Shown piece after piece: positions 9,345 to 18,349 of a stretch of DNA of 64,000 nt. The notes under the pieces were generated by a model. It searched no databases and was not told the DNA's origin. It saw nothing but the letters and a program-made list of their open reading frames with translations. This stretch comes from Dactylonectria macrodidyma (taxonomy: Eukaryota > Ascomycota > Sordariomycetes > Hypocreales > Nectriaceae), in contig JAGMUV010000059.1 in NCBI GenBank assembly GCA_020744425.1, positions 29,159 through 93,158 of the forward strand. Direction: 5' to 3'. The translations under genes were made by a program, and so were the position numbers. Positions within the stretch are counted from its first letter, which is position 1, and the number at the start of each line of letters is the position of its first letter.

Positions 9345-11807
9345 TCAACGGCCATTGTGAATCAACACTGCGTTCCCATTAGGCGCCTTGCGTTTTTTCA
9401 CGCCGCCCTCATCCTCTCGACCCTCTTTGTTCTCTAGCGCGTCCAGTCGACCTGAAAGCGCCCTCATTTGATTACTGAGATTAAGTCCTGTAGGGGTCGT
9501 CGCGTTGATATGCGCCACAATGTCGTTGTACATCCGTCTCGTGTTGAACGCATTCACCCAAGAGCTCAAGTGCATGATCTGCATCTGATGGCCTTCGTAT
9601 CCTTTTCTGAGCTCGTCACGAAGCTCCTCCATCTGTGTAGTCAGGGTTGAGAGGGTATTTCTGTGCCCCTCAACTTCCTGGCTTTGCTGATAAATCTGGG
9701 CCGACATGTGCTGGTTTCGTTTTGCCTGAGCTACATTGGCCACTTCGCATGCTCTCCGGAATGACAAGGCACTGTCCATCGACGAATTGACCCCATCGGC
9801 TTCTTTCTGGAGTGACGAAACCCTGTCAGACAGAGCGCTGAGCTCTTCATCTGCCTTCCCTCTAGCAGCTCTCTCTTTGTCGATGAATCCGCCGAAGTGG
9901 TTAGCCATGACATCTAAGCGAGTGCTGAACATCTCCTGCAATCTTTTTGCTGTAACAGCTAGCTCCTGCTTTAATATCTCGCGGACTTTGTCTTCCGTCA
10001 TGGCGTTGGAGTGACTCTTGGCAGTATCGCTTAGCAGCATTTCTGCCGCACTCGCGAGTTCCGGCTTCAACATTTCGCGGACCTTTTCTTCTATCATGAC
10101 GTGAGACTCACTGCTTGCAGTCTTCTTGAGTAACTGTTCTACTGCGTTTGCAAGTTCCGGCCTCAGCACTTCGCGGACTCTTTCTTCCATCATTGGCTTC
10201 GGATGTGTCAGTTTCTGCATTGCGGTGGCGAGTTCCGATTTCAACATGTCGTACACTTGTTCCTTGGTCATGAAATCAGCGGTGCGGGCATCGTCCTCTT
10301 TCAGACGTTTCTGGATGGCCGGCACGTCATCAAGCAGAGGTTTTAGCCCGTCAAGAGGAATTTCTGATACAAGTGATTGTAACGAGGACAAATGTGCCAC
10401 CATTTTGTCCAGCATAGTCTTCTGGTCTGAGATGCGTCTTGCGTGATCCGAAACCGAAGTATTCAAGTGCGATATGTCAAGAATTTTCTTCTCTATTTGA
10501 CGACTTGACTTCCTCAGCTCCTCAAATTGGCCTGAAAACTGCTCATCATACTTTGTAATGCTCGAGAGTGCAGAGTTCATTTTGATGCTGAAGGTTGCGA
10601 TTTTGTCATTTTGTGACCTGACAACGTCGTTGAATTGAGCTTCAGATACACCAGGCTCAGCTTTGGGTGGAAGCTTGAGGTCGGATTGAGGTTGAGACAT
10701 GGGTTGATACTTGGTGTTCAAGTCGGCGAACTTTTTATTTACCTGCTCGTTCATTGCTGTTAATTGTATGCTTGCGGTAGCGAGATCGGTCACGCTCTTC
10801 TGTTCCAGGGTCTTGAATTTGTCTTGCAATTGCTGGATTTCCCTGGTCATTTCGTTTTGACTCTTTTTCAGATTTGTGTTCTCAAGTTGGAGGCTTTCTT
10901 TTTCTTGGCGAGTAGCTTCAAACTGATCCTTCAGATCCTGTAAATCACTGTCAAACTTTCGTTTGAATTCATTGATCTTCTGATCTAGGTGAAGAGTGAG
11001 GGATTCAGAGGCGAACGTTGCTGGCTGTTTCGGGCTTTTCTCACGATCTGGGGGTTGGCTTTTGGTTGCCTCGCCCTTAGCTGGGTCCGGCTGAGAGTGT
11101 TTTTGGCCAGCTAGATTCGACAGCACTTGGCTTGTAGACAACTGGCCAAACTGGGACTGTAGCTGCTCATCTACTTTCTTGATCGAATCGTTGCACATGG
11201 CCACATCACTCGTGGCCTTCTTTGTCTGTTCCTGGAACATAACCGAGACAGACGGAAAGTCCACATGTCTGACAGCCGATCGCGCATGGTCGTCTCGCAA
11301 CTTCGCCAGTCTCTTTTCTGCCGCCTCTTTCTTCTGCATCCAAGAAACCCTCTCACATACCAGCTTCGTGAGAGGATTGATGACGGCTTTTTTGGTGGCA
11401 CCTCGGAGGCCCGGCTTGGTTGTTTCCTGTATTTCCGGCCCTGCCTGTCCCGCAACATTGCCAAACTTTGAGAGTGTCCCCCACGGTGGTCTTGGTCCAC
11501 TACTGAAGGATTTATTTGACAGCCCGAGGGGTGCATTTGAGGGCACGTCCCTGTCGCGACCTCGATCTCGATCCCGCGAACTACCAGAAGTACGATCTCG
11601 CGACCCACCTCGATCTCGTCGAAAGTTTGAGCTTCGACGGGGAAATGAATCATGTGGGGAGCTTCGACCATGAATTGGGCTGCGGCCTTCGTAGGGTCGT
11701 TCGCGTTCTTCGCGGCGATCGTCACAGCGGTCGTCACGTCGGTCGTAGCCTCGGTCGCTAGAATCGAGTCGACGGGGAAGTTCGGGGCGCCTATTCTGGC
11801 CTGCCAT
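9345..11807 (-). CDS. large coiled-coil protein with internal repeats
   Basis: A single-exon frame of 820 residues from the ATG at 11807. The first ~110 residues are Arg/Ser/Asp-rich (repeated RD, DR and SR dipeptides), resembling disordered RNA-binding tails. From about 145 on the protein is mostly helical, with long heptad stretches (about 270-370 and 430-520). At about 530-670 a unit of roughly 35 residues recurs four times: KEQVYDMLKSELATAMQ, EERVREVLRPELANAVEQLL, EEKVREMLKPELASAAEMLL, EDKVREILKQELAVTAKRL. The C terminus is basic (KKRKAP). I do not recognise a family, and no catalytic motif is seen. Mobile-family copy B lies about 320 bp upstream in the same orientation, so transcription from that module is possible. 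It could be a host structural gene or cargo of a mobile element. Confidence 0.7.
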   Translation of the reverse strand: MAGQNRRPELPRRLDSSDRGYDRRDDRCDDRREERERPYEGRSPIHGRSSPHDSFPRRSSNFRRDRGGSRDRTSGSSRDRDRGRDRDVPSNAPLGLSNKSFSSGPRPPWGTLSKFGNVAGQAGPEIQETTKPGLRGATKKAVINPLTKLVCERVSWMQKKEAAEKRLAKLRDDHARSAVRHVDFPSVSVMFQEQTKKATSDVAMCNDSIKKVDEQLQSQFGQLSTSQVLSNLAGQKHSQPDPAKGEATKSQPPDREKSPKQPATFASESLTLHLDQKINEFKRKFDSDLQDLKDQFEATRQEKESLQLENTNLKKSQNEMTREIQQLQDKFKTLEQKSVTDLATASIQLTAMNEQVNKKFADLNTKYQPMSQPQSDLKLPPKAEPGVSEAQFNDVVRSQNDKIATFSIKMNSALSSITKYDEQFSGQFEELRKSSRQIEKKILDISHLNTSVSDHARRISDQKTMLDKMVAHLSSLQSLVSEIPLDGLKPLLDDVPAIQKRLKEDDARTADFMTKEQVYDMLKSELATAMQKLTHPKPMMEERVREVLRPELANAVEQLLKKTASSESHVMIEEKVREMLKPELASAAEMLLSDTAKSHSNAMTEDKVREILKQELAVTAKRLQEMFSTRLDVMANHFGGFIDKERAARGKADEELSALSDRVSSLQKEADGVNSSMDSALSFRRACEVANVAQAKRNQHMSAQIYQQSQEVEGHRNTLSTLTTQMEELRDELRKGYEGHQMQIMHLSSWVNAFNTRRMYNDIVAHINATTPTGLNLSNQMRALSGRLDALENKEGREDEGGVKKRKAPNGNAVLIHNGR

Positions 11808-12129
11808 CACGGCACTGGAAGCACAGGTGGACGGGAAAGCATGCGCAACTGAGGGGTGCTGTGAGACGAGGGATGGAGTACTAGACCAGCCCTGGGTCCA
11901 ATGCCATCAAGAGTGCGTGGGCAAGGGCAGAACCAGCTGTACCTGGTCCAAGTCTACGACCTATGGCCTTGAGACTGCTGTGATCTTTGGGGCGACTGAG
12001 CGGGCAAGCTCAACTAGACCATTCAGACGAAGTGAAAGTCTGCAATGCCCGCGGTGGAAGAAGTGGCGATGGAAGGAAGGAATGTGCAGAATGCGACAAA
12101 GATGGCGTTAGGGGCGTGAGAGGGGAGAG
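11808..12129 (-). promoter_or_regulatory. putative leader/promoter of the coiled-coil gene
   Basis: The 320 bp between the start codon and copy B. No frame is supported. On the minus strand it is C/T-rich next to copy B (CTCTCCCCTCTCACGCCCC), typical of fungal leaders and transcription start regions. The role is inferred from position only. Confidence 0.3.
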
Positions 12130-12385
12130 GGGGAAACTTGAAATGCGCTAGCCCGATCAGGAAAGTGTAACGCTCCCCTAGTCCAGAAATGGAAAATGTA
12201 ACGCTCAAGCAAATGATGGCCGTCGAGGATTCTACTTTGACCACGACCTGCAACAGCAACATGGACGTAATGGCCGAAATGAATGTGTTGACATATTAGC
12301 GTTATAAATATATATTCAATAAATCTACAAAAGACTGGAAACTCATGTTGTGGTGCTGAAAACCTAAGTCGCAATTGCCTACTAG
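12130..12385 (-). repeat. 5' module of the unnamed mobile family, copy B
   Basis: Inverted relative to copy A and nearly identical to it over the full block. It has two GAGCGTTACA motifs (plus-strand positions 12191-12206 and 12160-12175), 31 bp apart as in copy A. Downstream, where copy A has its own ORF, copy B runs into a different sequence that leads into the coiled-coil gene. Copies A and B therefore form inverted repeats about 12 kb apart. Confidence 0.7.
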
Positions 12386-12432
12386 AGTGACGGCCCTGGA
12401 GCCAAAGAACTTTGTAATTCTCTGTCGTGCAA

Positions 12433-13541
12433 CTATTGACGCGATCGCTTCTTCCATCCTATATCATGATGGTCCTCGGTCATCCCACGTTTCCGTTTTT
12501 TGTCATCGTTTTCAGGGTTTGTCGGAGCCTTGCCATATATATCCATAATTTTGCGATGCTCCAAAAACGGGGACTTGATCAATAATGTAATTACCCGGTC
12601 TGCCAGACTTTCGTATGGCTTGAACGGGATTTTCAGATGTTTCATTGAAATGCCATCTGGACTTCTGTATCGCGGCTGGTCAAACTTTCTGAGGAAGTCA
12701 CGAGGGACTAACGCTTCGTAGAAGTGAATATTTTCAATATCCTCTCGATTTGTCACTAGAAGCCGTGGCTACGCCGGTTAGCTAGGCGTCTCAAACACAA
12801 TGATCACATTATGAAATACGAACCACTAAAATTGCCGACTCCCTTGAACTTGACGGGAATTTGGCGGCATTTTTGGACAAGTGCGATATCGAAGGGTGCG
12901 CCTGTTTCTGTGCGACTGATATCATTATCGATACCAAAATTGGGTCCTCTGTCCAATCCTGCAGCTCTTTCAAAATGACATTCCCATCAGGTTTAGAGCG
13001 CAAGAGCCTGGTGCGACTCGCAGTAATATCGGCGTAGTCAACGTATACTACTGGACAAGAATTGATGTGATTTCCCCCTTGAAGTAAAAATACAAGCAAT
13101 CTTTGTTGATAAACAGGACGTTTAGCATAGAAGAAGCGGAGTATGTCACTATTTGTTGGAGTTAGTTGTCATACGAAAGACAAAGAACACAATATAAGAG
13201 GGGACTTGCCTGCTCTCTCTGAACAAGCTCTCGGGATATGCGAGTAACCTGCCCATTGCAGAGCGTTTCATTTTCAGGTTTTGACTCTTAGACAATAGTT
13301 CGGCATCACTCGGTATAGCAAACCATGTCTGAGAGCTGGAACCGTCGCTTTCATGCCGGTGGTCTCTGTGCCCTTCATACGTCGATACCGATGCCGTGTG
13401 TATTTTGTTTGTATCCGTTTCGAAACGGCATTTCAAAAGGTCGAGATGGCGACGGGTCCATAGTGGCGGTATTACAAGCAATCGCTCGTTCGGGTAGGCA
13501 CGGACGAGGCTTTTGATAGATTCTCCACGCTCACGGCTCAT
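12433..13541 (-). CDS. fungal hypothetical protein, left member of a divergent pair
   Basis: Three exons reconstruct a 327-residue protein: 13541-13210, 13148-12820 and 12755-12433 (332+329+323 nt, exactly divisible by three). Intron 1 (13149-13209, 61 bp) uses a GC donor (AG|GCAAGT) with CTAAC branch and TAG acceptor. Intron 2 (12756-12819, 64 bp) uses GTATTT, GCTAAC and CTAG. Recognisable stretches include LLVIPPLWTRRHLDLL near the N terminus, PVVYVDYADITASRTRLLR, an ILVVLTNREDIENIHFYEA strand joined across intron 2, and a C-terminal basic cluster (KKRKR, KKRSR) that could direct it to the nucleus. I recall similar uncharacterised proteins in other filamentous ascomycetes but cannot name a domain. 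It is transcribed away from 13753-14953 across a 211-bp gap. Confidence 0.65.
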
Positions 13542-13752
13542 TGCAGCCTCTCTGCTTGATGGGAATTGACACGTTGGTGTAACGTTGAAGATAACAGCGC
13601 CCCATGTCTGTGCGCAGGAGTCATCATCGGAAAATTATTGGCGCTCGGCTGGAATTATATTAGTCCGACTCCGTCTCAAGGAAGATGACACTTGCGGTCA
13701 AGATTAAGAAATTACATCATAAGGTATCGTGCGGCCACCGTCTCTAGCTACG
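13542..13752. promoter_or_regulatory. shared divergent promoter
   Basis: The 211 bp between the start codons of two head-to-head genes must hold the core promoters of both. No clear TATA box pair or repeated operator was recognised. Co-regulation of the pair is inferred from the arrangement. Confidence 0.45.
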
Positions 13753-14953
13753 ATGTCTGAGCAACCCTACTTTAATCACGTCACCTCCGAGTCTATCTTT
13801 AAATCTAGATTCGACGCCGAGGGTGGTAAGACCTTCTCTGAGCTCACTGACACTGCCGCTAGTGGGTGGGGTCGCCCCAACCTCCTGGCTTCCCGAGTTA
13901 TCCGTCGACCAAAGTTGGAGAGCATCCTCCCTGTATTATCAAAATATTCATCTCCCCCGATATTACCGACGGAAATTAAAGCGTTCATTGATGGTCCAGA
14001 GGAGACTATTTCGTTCCATAGCGAGCACCGTCTTGTTCACACTTACGGCCCCAGTCTTGGCCAACTATGGGCTGCATTATCAGCTCTCACCCTCCATCAG
14101 CACATCGACGGCGCGTCGGAAGGCTCTGAGGGAGACCATGAAGACGACGGCGGTGCGAGGTCTAAACGCGTGAGACGCAGTACCCTTCAAGATGATGATT
14201 TTGTGAGTTCCAGCATGATCCAGGTGGGTTCGAGCAGCCCTATTACCGAACATAGCTCTCAGGGTTCATCTTCTGTTGGCTATGTCGATGCGAATTCGCA
14301 AGCACATCCTGTTCCACTCGAGGACATGACTTTACGTCTCGCCGGCTGCGTAATCCGCCATCTCTTGTTCTTTGGCCCACCGCAAAATTCAGACTCATTG
14401 CCATTTGTGGTGGAATTTCGCGATGCCAAAACGAGACTCGTGGCAACTACTCCTCACCAACAGCGCAGAGTGGTCGCCATTGACGACGGGGGACTTTTCC
14501 TCCGAGAAAACTTCGCTGGCAAATCTCGAATATTGAAATCTCATGTGGCGATCCTGGAGGCTAAGAAACAATTCCAACGTATAGAGAATGGAAGACCAGT
14601 CATTTCAGATTCTTGCTTTGCTCAAATGACCTGTGAAGCAATGGCTGCTCGACTGAGGGGACATGAAGAGGACTCAAATGAGAGGTAGTACCCAGTATTG
14701 TTTTCCGATTACTTTGCTCAAGATTTGATACTAACAAAGAGATAGCGTCGTGGTCATCAATTTTACTCAGCACTATGCCTGCATTCTTCAATTCGAAATC
14801 AGTAACGAATATCTACAAGATTTTGATTCGGCGACACCCAGATCTTTCATTTATGTCTACTCAACGCCTTGGTTGGATATTAGTACTAAACGGGGGAGAG
14901 AAAATATAGTGGCGAATCTCTGCAGGTTGATGGCTTGGGGGATGGACTCCTGA
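13753..14953 (+). CDS. PD-(D/E)XK-like fungal protein, right member of divergent pair
   Basis: Two exons, 13753-14684 and 14746-14953 (932+208 nt, in frame), give 379 residues. The intron (14685-14745) has a GTAGTA donor, ACTAAC branch and TAG acceptor; an alternative acceptor six bases earlier would add two residues. The start is the first in-frame ATG (MSEQPYFNHVTSES). A central acidic/Ser-rich linker (about 130-185) separates two parts. Near residue 275 the strand HVAILEAKK is followed by a helix DSCFAQMTCEAMAARL. An E-x-K on a strand followed by a Gln-bearing helix is the hallmark of PD-(D/E)XK nuclease folds, with an upstream Asp (VVAIDDGG) as a possible partner. The nuclease assignment is inference. 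The gene is intact and paired divergently with 12433-13541. Confidence 0.65.
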
Positions 14954-15385
14954 GAAAAGTTGCGTGGGAAGATTTATTCTGAAATGTATTTACTCCACAC
15001 ATGCGCAGCCTTACAGAGAGAAGGGGGGGAGTTATTATTGGCAATTGAGGCGATTACTGCGTAAACGGATTGTGCCTCCGGTCGACCCGAAAACCCATTC
15101 ACTAACTCCTCTCTATAATAATATAAGTACAAGACAGAGAGCGTTAGGGCAGAGGTTGCATCAGAAAACTTTATGCGTTGGTAAGCTAGGGATCGAAGGG
15201 ACTCTTTGGAGTGGCGCAGCAACTTCGCCAGATGTGCAAAGCTGGGGCCTAGCATAAGTCAGCAGCGACACACAAGTCTTGCTCGCGTCGCGGAGCATCG
15301 GGATGAGAAGCTCGGCCTCTTCAGGACTCTTCTAAACCATTAAACTTCTTGCTAGTGGAAAGGGGGTGCTGAGCTTATAGGGCGC
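14954..15385. other. stretch without a recognised gene
   Basis: No frame with family motifs. It follows the divergent pair and precedes the decayed element copy C, and probably holds the 3' flanks of both. Confidence 0.4.
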
Positions 15386-15664
15386 TTAGGGAGTGAAAGA
15401 AAAAGATCGATATGATCCTGTGTACTTCTCTTGACGCGGTCCTCCGTACAGAGTACTGTACAATCCCTTAGAGTGCTGGAGTTGATCAACGCCATAAACT
15501 TGACGAACAGCGGGATAGAAGATATCATCAAACCACCGCGAGAACTGCTCGTCAGTTAACTGATAGAAATCGCGGCGGCATGGCAAGTGTGGGAAGAACA
15601 GATGGAGAGTGATAAAATCAGCGCCTTCAACCTTTGCAAAGGTGAAATGTGGCACATCTTTAAG
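15386..15664 (-). pseudogene. second coding fragment of mobile-family copy C
   Basis: About 90 residues starting DVPHFTFAKVEGADFITLHL and containing TDEQFSRWFDDIFYPAVRQV. An AAAG acceptor-like site precedes it, so it may be an exon. I associate this motif set with uncharacterised fungal repeat ORFs that occur with arginine-rich ORFs like 16051-16839. No catalytic motif is seen. It is in the same orientation as that ORF and 300 bp downstream of it, so the two probably belonged to one transcript. Confidence 0.4.
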
Positions 15665-15962
15665 TCAGGATGGAAGGAGTCGAGGTCGCTCTGTATCGGG
15701 AGCTACATGATCAAAGGTTAGATGAACATCTGTCTGAATGTTTTGGTGATACTGTGGAGCAGAATAAAATCATATCCCATTACTCGCTGCTGCCGGAGAA
15801 TCCACAAAGCCTAAGAGGCTGTCGACGTCAAATGAAATAACAGGTGGAGTCTGAGGGGCCCGTTCGACGTGGAGGCAAGCCTGCTTGGGCTTGCCATCAA
15901 AGTTTTGGGTTGCAGTGTTTAAATGAGCATGTTGTATTGATTAAAGGAGAAAAAGACTAGCG

Positions 15963-16839
15963 CTAACCAGCGGAAGCTATTGACAAGAAGACATCCACAT
16001 CCCAGCCACCAATGGATCGGAATAGCCATTGATCCGTTGAACGACGGATCTCAACATGCAGAACCGGAGAATAACACCTGCCATTGATCCGGAGTAAGCT
16101 CCGTTGTCTTGCCATCAATTTTGGGGGCGAGAATATAATGTTTATCAAGTGTATGAGGTACATCGTGGGGGACTAATCGATTCAGCCCATGGTGGTTATC
16201 TGCTCCCTCAGCTTCGATGTGCGCTGTCAGAGATTCTCGATGGCTTTGGGCGTTACAGCCATATATCCCGACAAGAAATTGCTGAATAAACTTCTGTGTA
16301 GTATATTCCACATCGGTGTTGGCATTATCATTAGCAAGATCTGCTCGCTCCTCGGCATGGATTTGTGGGCTTTGGGGTTGTCTCTGATCTTCGCGCTCTT
16401 CAGCAGAGTAGAGGCCGACTGGTTCCTCCTCGTAATAGGGATCCGGCTCGATAGTATTGATGATGGGATCATCAACTTCCTGACTAGAGATAGTTAAAAT
16501 GTCACAGGGAGAAATGTCGTTTTCTTCAAACTCCCCAGTGTCAGGTAAAAGATCAGCTTCTTCAAATTCCTCAGTGTCGGGTACTGGGTCATCATCTTCA
16601 AACCCCCCTATGTCAGGTAATAAATTGTTCTCCAGTCCCGGCAGCCCATTCTCTACCACTGATTCAATTACGTCAGACAGTAGCTCGGCCTGGTGGTTTG
16701 TCGTGGCAGTACCCTTTCTTGCTTTCTGGCGATTTCGGTAGTTTCGTGTACGATTCGCTTGTAGGAGACGCTGACGTACAGTAGCACTGTCCTGTTTTTT
16801 AGCGCCTACAAATCGGATATTCTTTGCTATTTGTACCAT
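15963..16839 (-). pseudogene. Arg-rich ORF of mobile-family copy C (frameshifted)
   Basis: A 262-residue frame from the ATG at 16839. The N terminus is basic (RTRNYRNRQKARKGTA), followed by a long acidic region with tandem acidic repeats (FEDDDPVPDTEEFEEADLLP, then a second similar unit), then LTPDQWQVLF before a stop at 16051. The next frame continues with coding-like sequence (LHVEIRRSTDQWLFRSIGGW) to about 15963, so I infer one frameshift near 16055-16070. The same N-terminal block occurs behind copy A at 347-592. The function is unknown; it may be the main protein of this mobile family. Confidence 0.5.
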
Positions 16840-17039
16840 AGAATCTCCCTAGAATGGTTCTATTGTGATCATCGTAAGTGGAAATATAATTTATAAAGTA
16901 ATCGAAAACACTAACTTAGTTATAGAAACTGACGTTTGATAATTAAAGTGCCTTATTTTGCAACAGTTGCGCGAGGTCAAACGGGGGTCTCTCACTTATC
17001 AAAAGCCCGCACCTCACAACAGAGTGAGTGGGACGGCTA

Positions 17040-17300
17040 AACTTCGCTGAACTCAAAGCACTAGCCATATTAGGAAATGTAACGCTCAATTCATGAATTG
17101 CACTATTCCATAACAGGAAATGTAACGCTTGATCGATTGTCACCATATCGCGACACGCCATAACATACCGCAACAGCAATATCGATTTAAAAATAATAAA
17201 ACTTCTTTTTTTATATTCTTTAGACAGTAAAGTATATATTAAAACTGCATTTAGCCATAAAAATTGGTGGTGGCCTTGAAAACCTAATTGCAGTTTTCCC
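17040..17300 (-). repeat. 5' module of the unnamed mobile family, copy C (diverged)
   Basis: Read on the minus strand it shows the order TTAGGTTTTCA, then GCTGTTGC, then AAGCGTTACATTTCC (17116-17130), then GAGCGTTACATTTCC (17073-17087), then GGCTAGTGC. This is the same order as copies A and B, with 43 bp instead of 31 bp between the two motifs. It lies just upstream of the Arg-rich ORF. Sequence identity is much lower than between A and B, so order and motif conservation argue for function. Confidence 0.6.
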
Positions 17301-17688
17301 CATGGATGAATCATGCCACCGAGTTGAAGCCCATTCGTAAGCACGCAATAGCGCTGGTTGGAGTCGGGTTGGAAAAGCTCCATCTAGACCATATGTGGTT
17401 CCTCGTTGCAATGGTCTATGCCCACTCTGCCAAGCAAAGACAACATTCAAATCGGCGTGCGCACTGCGATCGTCGTACCTGTTGATTGGAGAATATATCT
17501 CTCGGACGTGCTTTTCAGTTATCCCTATAGCAATTTGTCGATATTGTCGAGCGTTGACTTTATGTTGCTAGACCTCCAGAGTGGCTTTTCCGAGTATTTC
17601 CTTAAGACGAGATGTTCCCCATGGTCTTCCATCCGAGCAGAAGAGGAGCCTCTCATACGGGCTCGGCCGGCAAGCCTCCGAAGCACCG
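17301..17688. other. unassigned transposon-like debris
   Basis: On the minus strand a short frame reads HRPLQRGTTYGLDGAFPTRL around 17310-17430, which looks coding but is not one I can assign. No complete gene. Confidence 0.3.
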
Positions 17689-17800
17689 TAACGCTCTCCA
17701 GTGCTGCATAGCCACGCGTGTTGTTTCATACTGTTTCATATGAAACTGTAACTCTCCCAGTTTCATATGTTTCAGTCGGTTTCATATGTTTCATATACGC
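17689..17800. repeat. subterminal TTTCATATG repeats plus a GTAACGCTC motif
   Basis: Five copies of GTTTCATAT-like motifs between about 17724 and 17797, on one or both strands, of the kind found at hAT element ends. They lie directly upstream of the BED-hAT frame at 17891. At 17689-17697 there is a GTAACGCTC identical to the core of the copy A-C motif. Confidence 0.5.
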
Positions 17801-17890
17801 CCGATGAGTCCCAAATATCTTAGTACTTAACCAAGAAAATTTCGCAAACCAAATGCCTTCAACGCAGTTAGAAACTTGCTAACAGTAAAT

Positions 17891-18349
17891 ATGTCATCAG
17901 CTTCGCCCGCTCCCTTGTTATCGGAGCCTTCTGACGAGGTCTTGGGACCTGCTTCGCCTGACTCTCCCGTTCCCGCCAAGCGCGCATTGCATCGTTCTCC
18001 CTCTGATCGGGCTGGCAAGCGCGCCAAAGGCCGTACAAACAAAAGCACTTGGAACGAGGCGGGTGACCCTTATGAAGAGAGAGGAGAGAAAGCTCGCGAT
18101 ACCTCATACCACGAAATTTGGTACTGCAAGCACTGCGACTCCACGAAAAAGCCTAATTCGGTAACGACGAACCTGAGCCGAGCCCGCAAGCACCTGCGGG
18201 ACTTTCATGGCATCCGCGTTATAGAGCATGTGGAAAGGTCGGATCTGAAGAAGCAGCAACATGGCACCATTACGGATTTGTTTGGAAGGCAGGAGGAACG
18301 TCAAGCCAATCGAGACCTTAATGAGGGAAAATATTTGGCAAACGCTATT
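17891..18349 (+). pseudogene. N-terminal part of a BED-type hAT transposase
   Basis: From the ATG at 17891 (MSSASPAPLLSEPSDEVLGP) about 153 codons are open. They include a BED-type finger: WYCKHCDSTKKPN with the paired Cys, then RARKHLRDFH with the paired His. The frame is then cut by the deleted hAT element that begins at 18350. The catalytic RNase H-fold and dimerisation regions are absent. The protein differs from the hAT at 48016-51041, so it is another hAT family. The subterminal repeats just upstream fit its 5' end. Confidence 0.7.

Noticed and set aside
11171..11737. 188-codon minus frame inside the coiled-coil gene
   Set aside because: Out-of-frame reading of the low-complexity N terminus.
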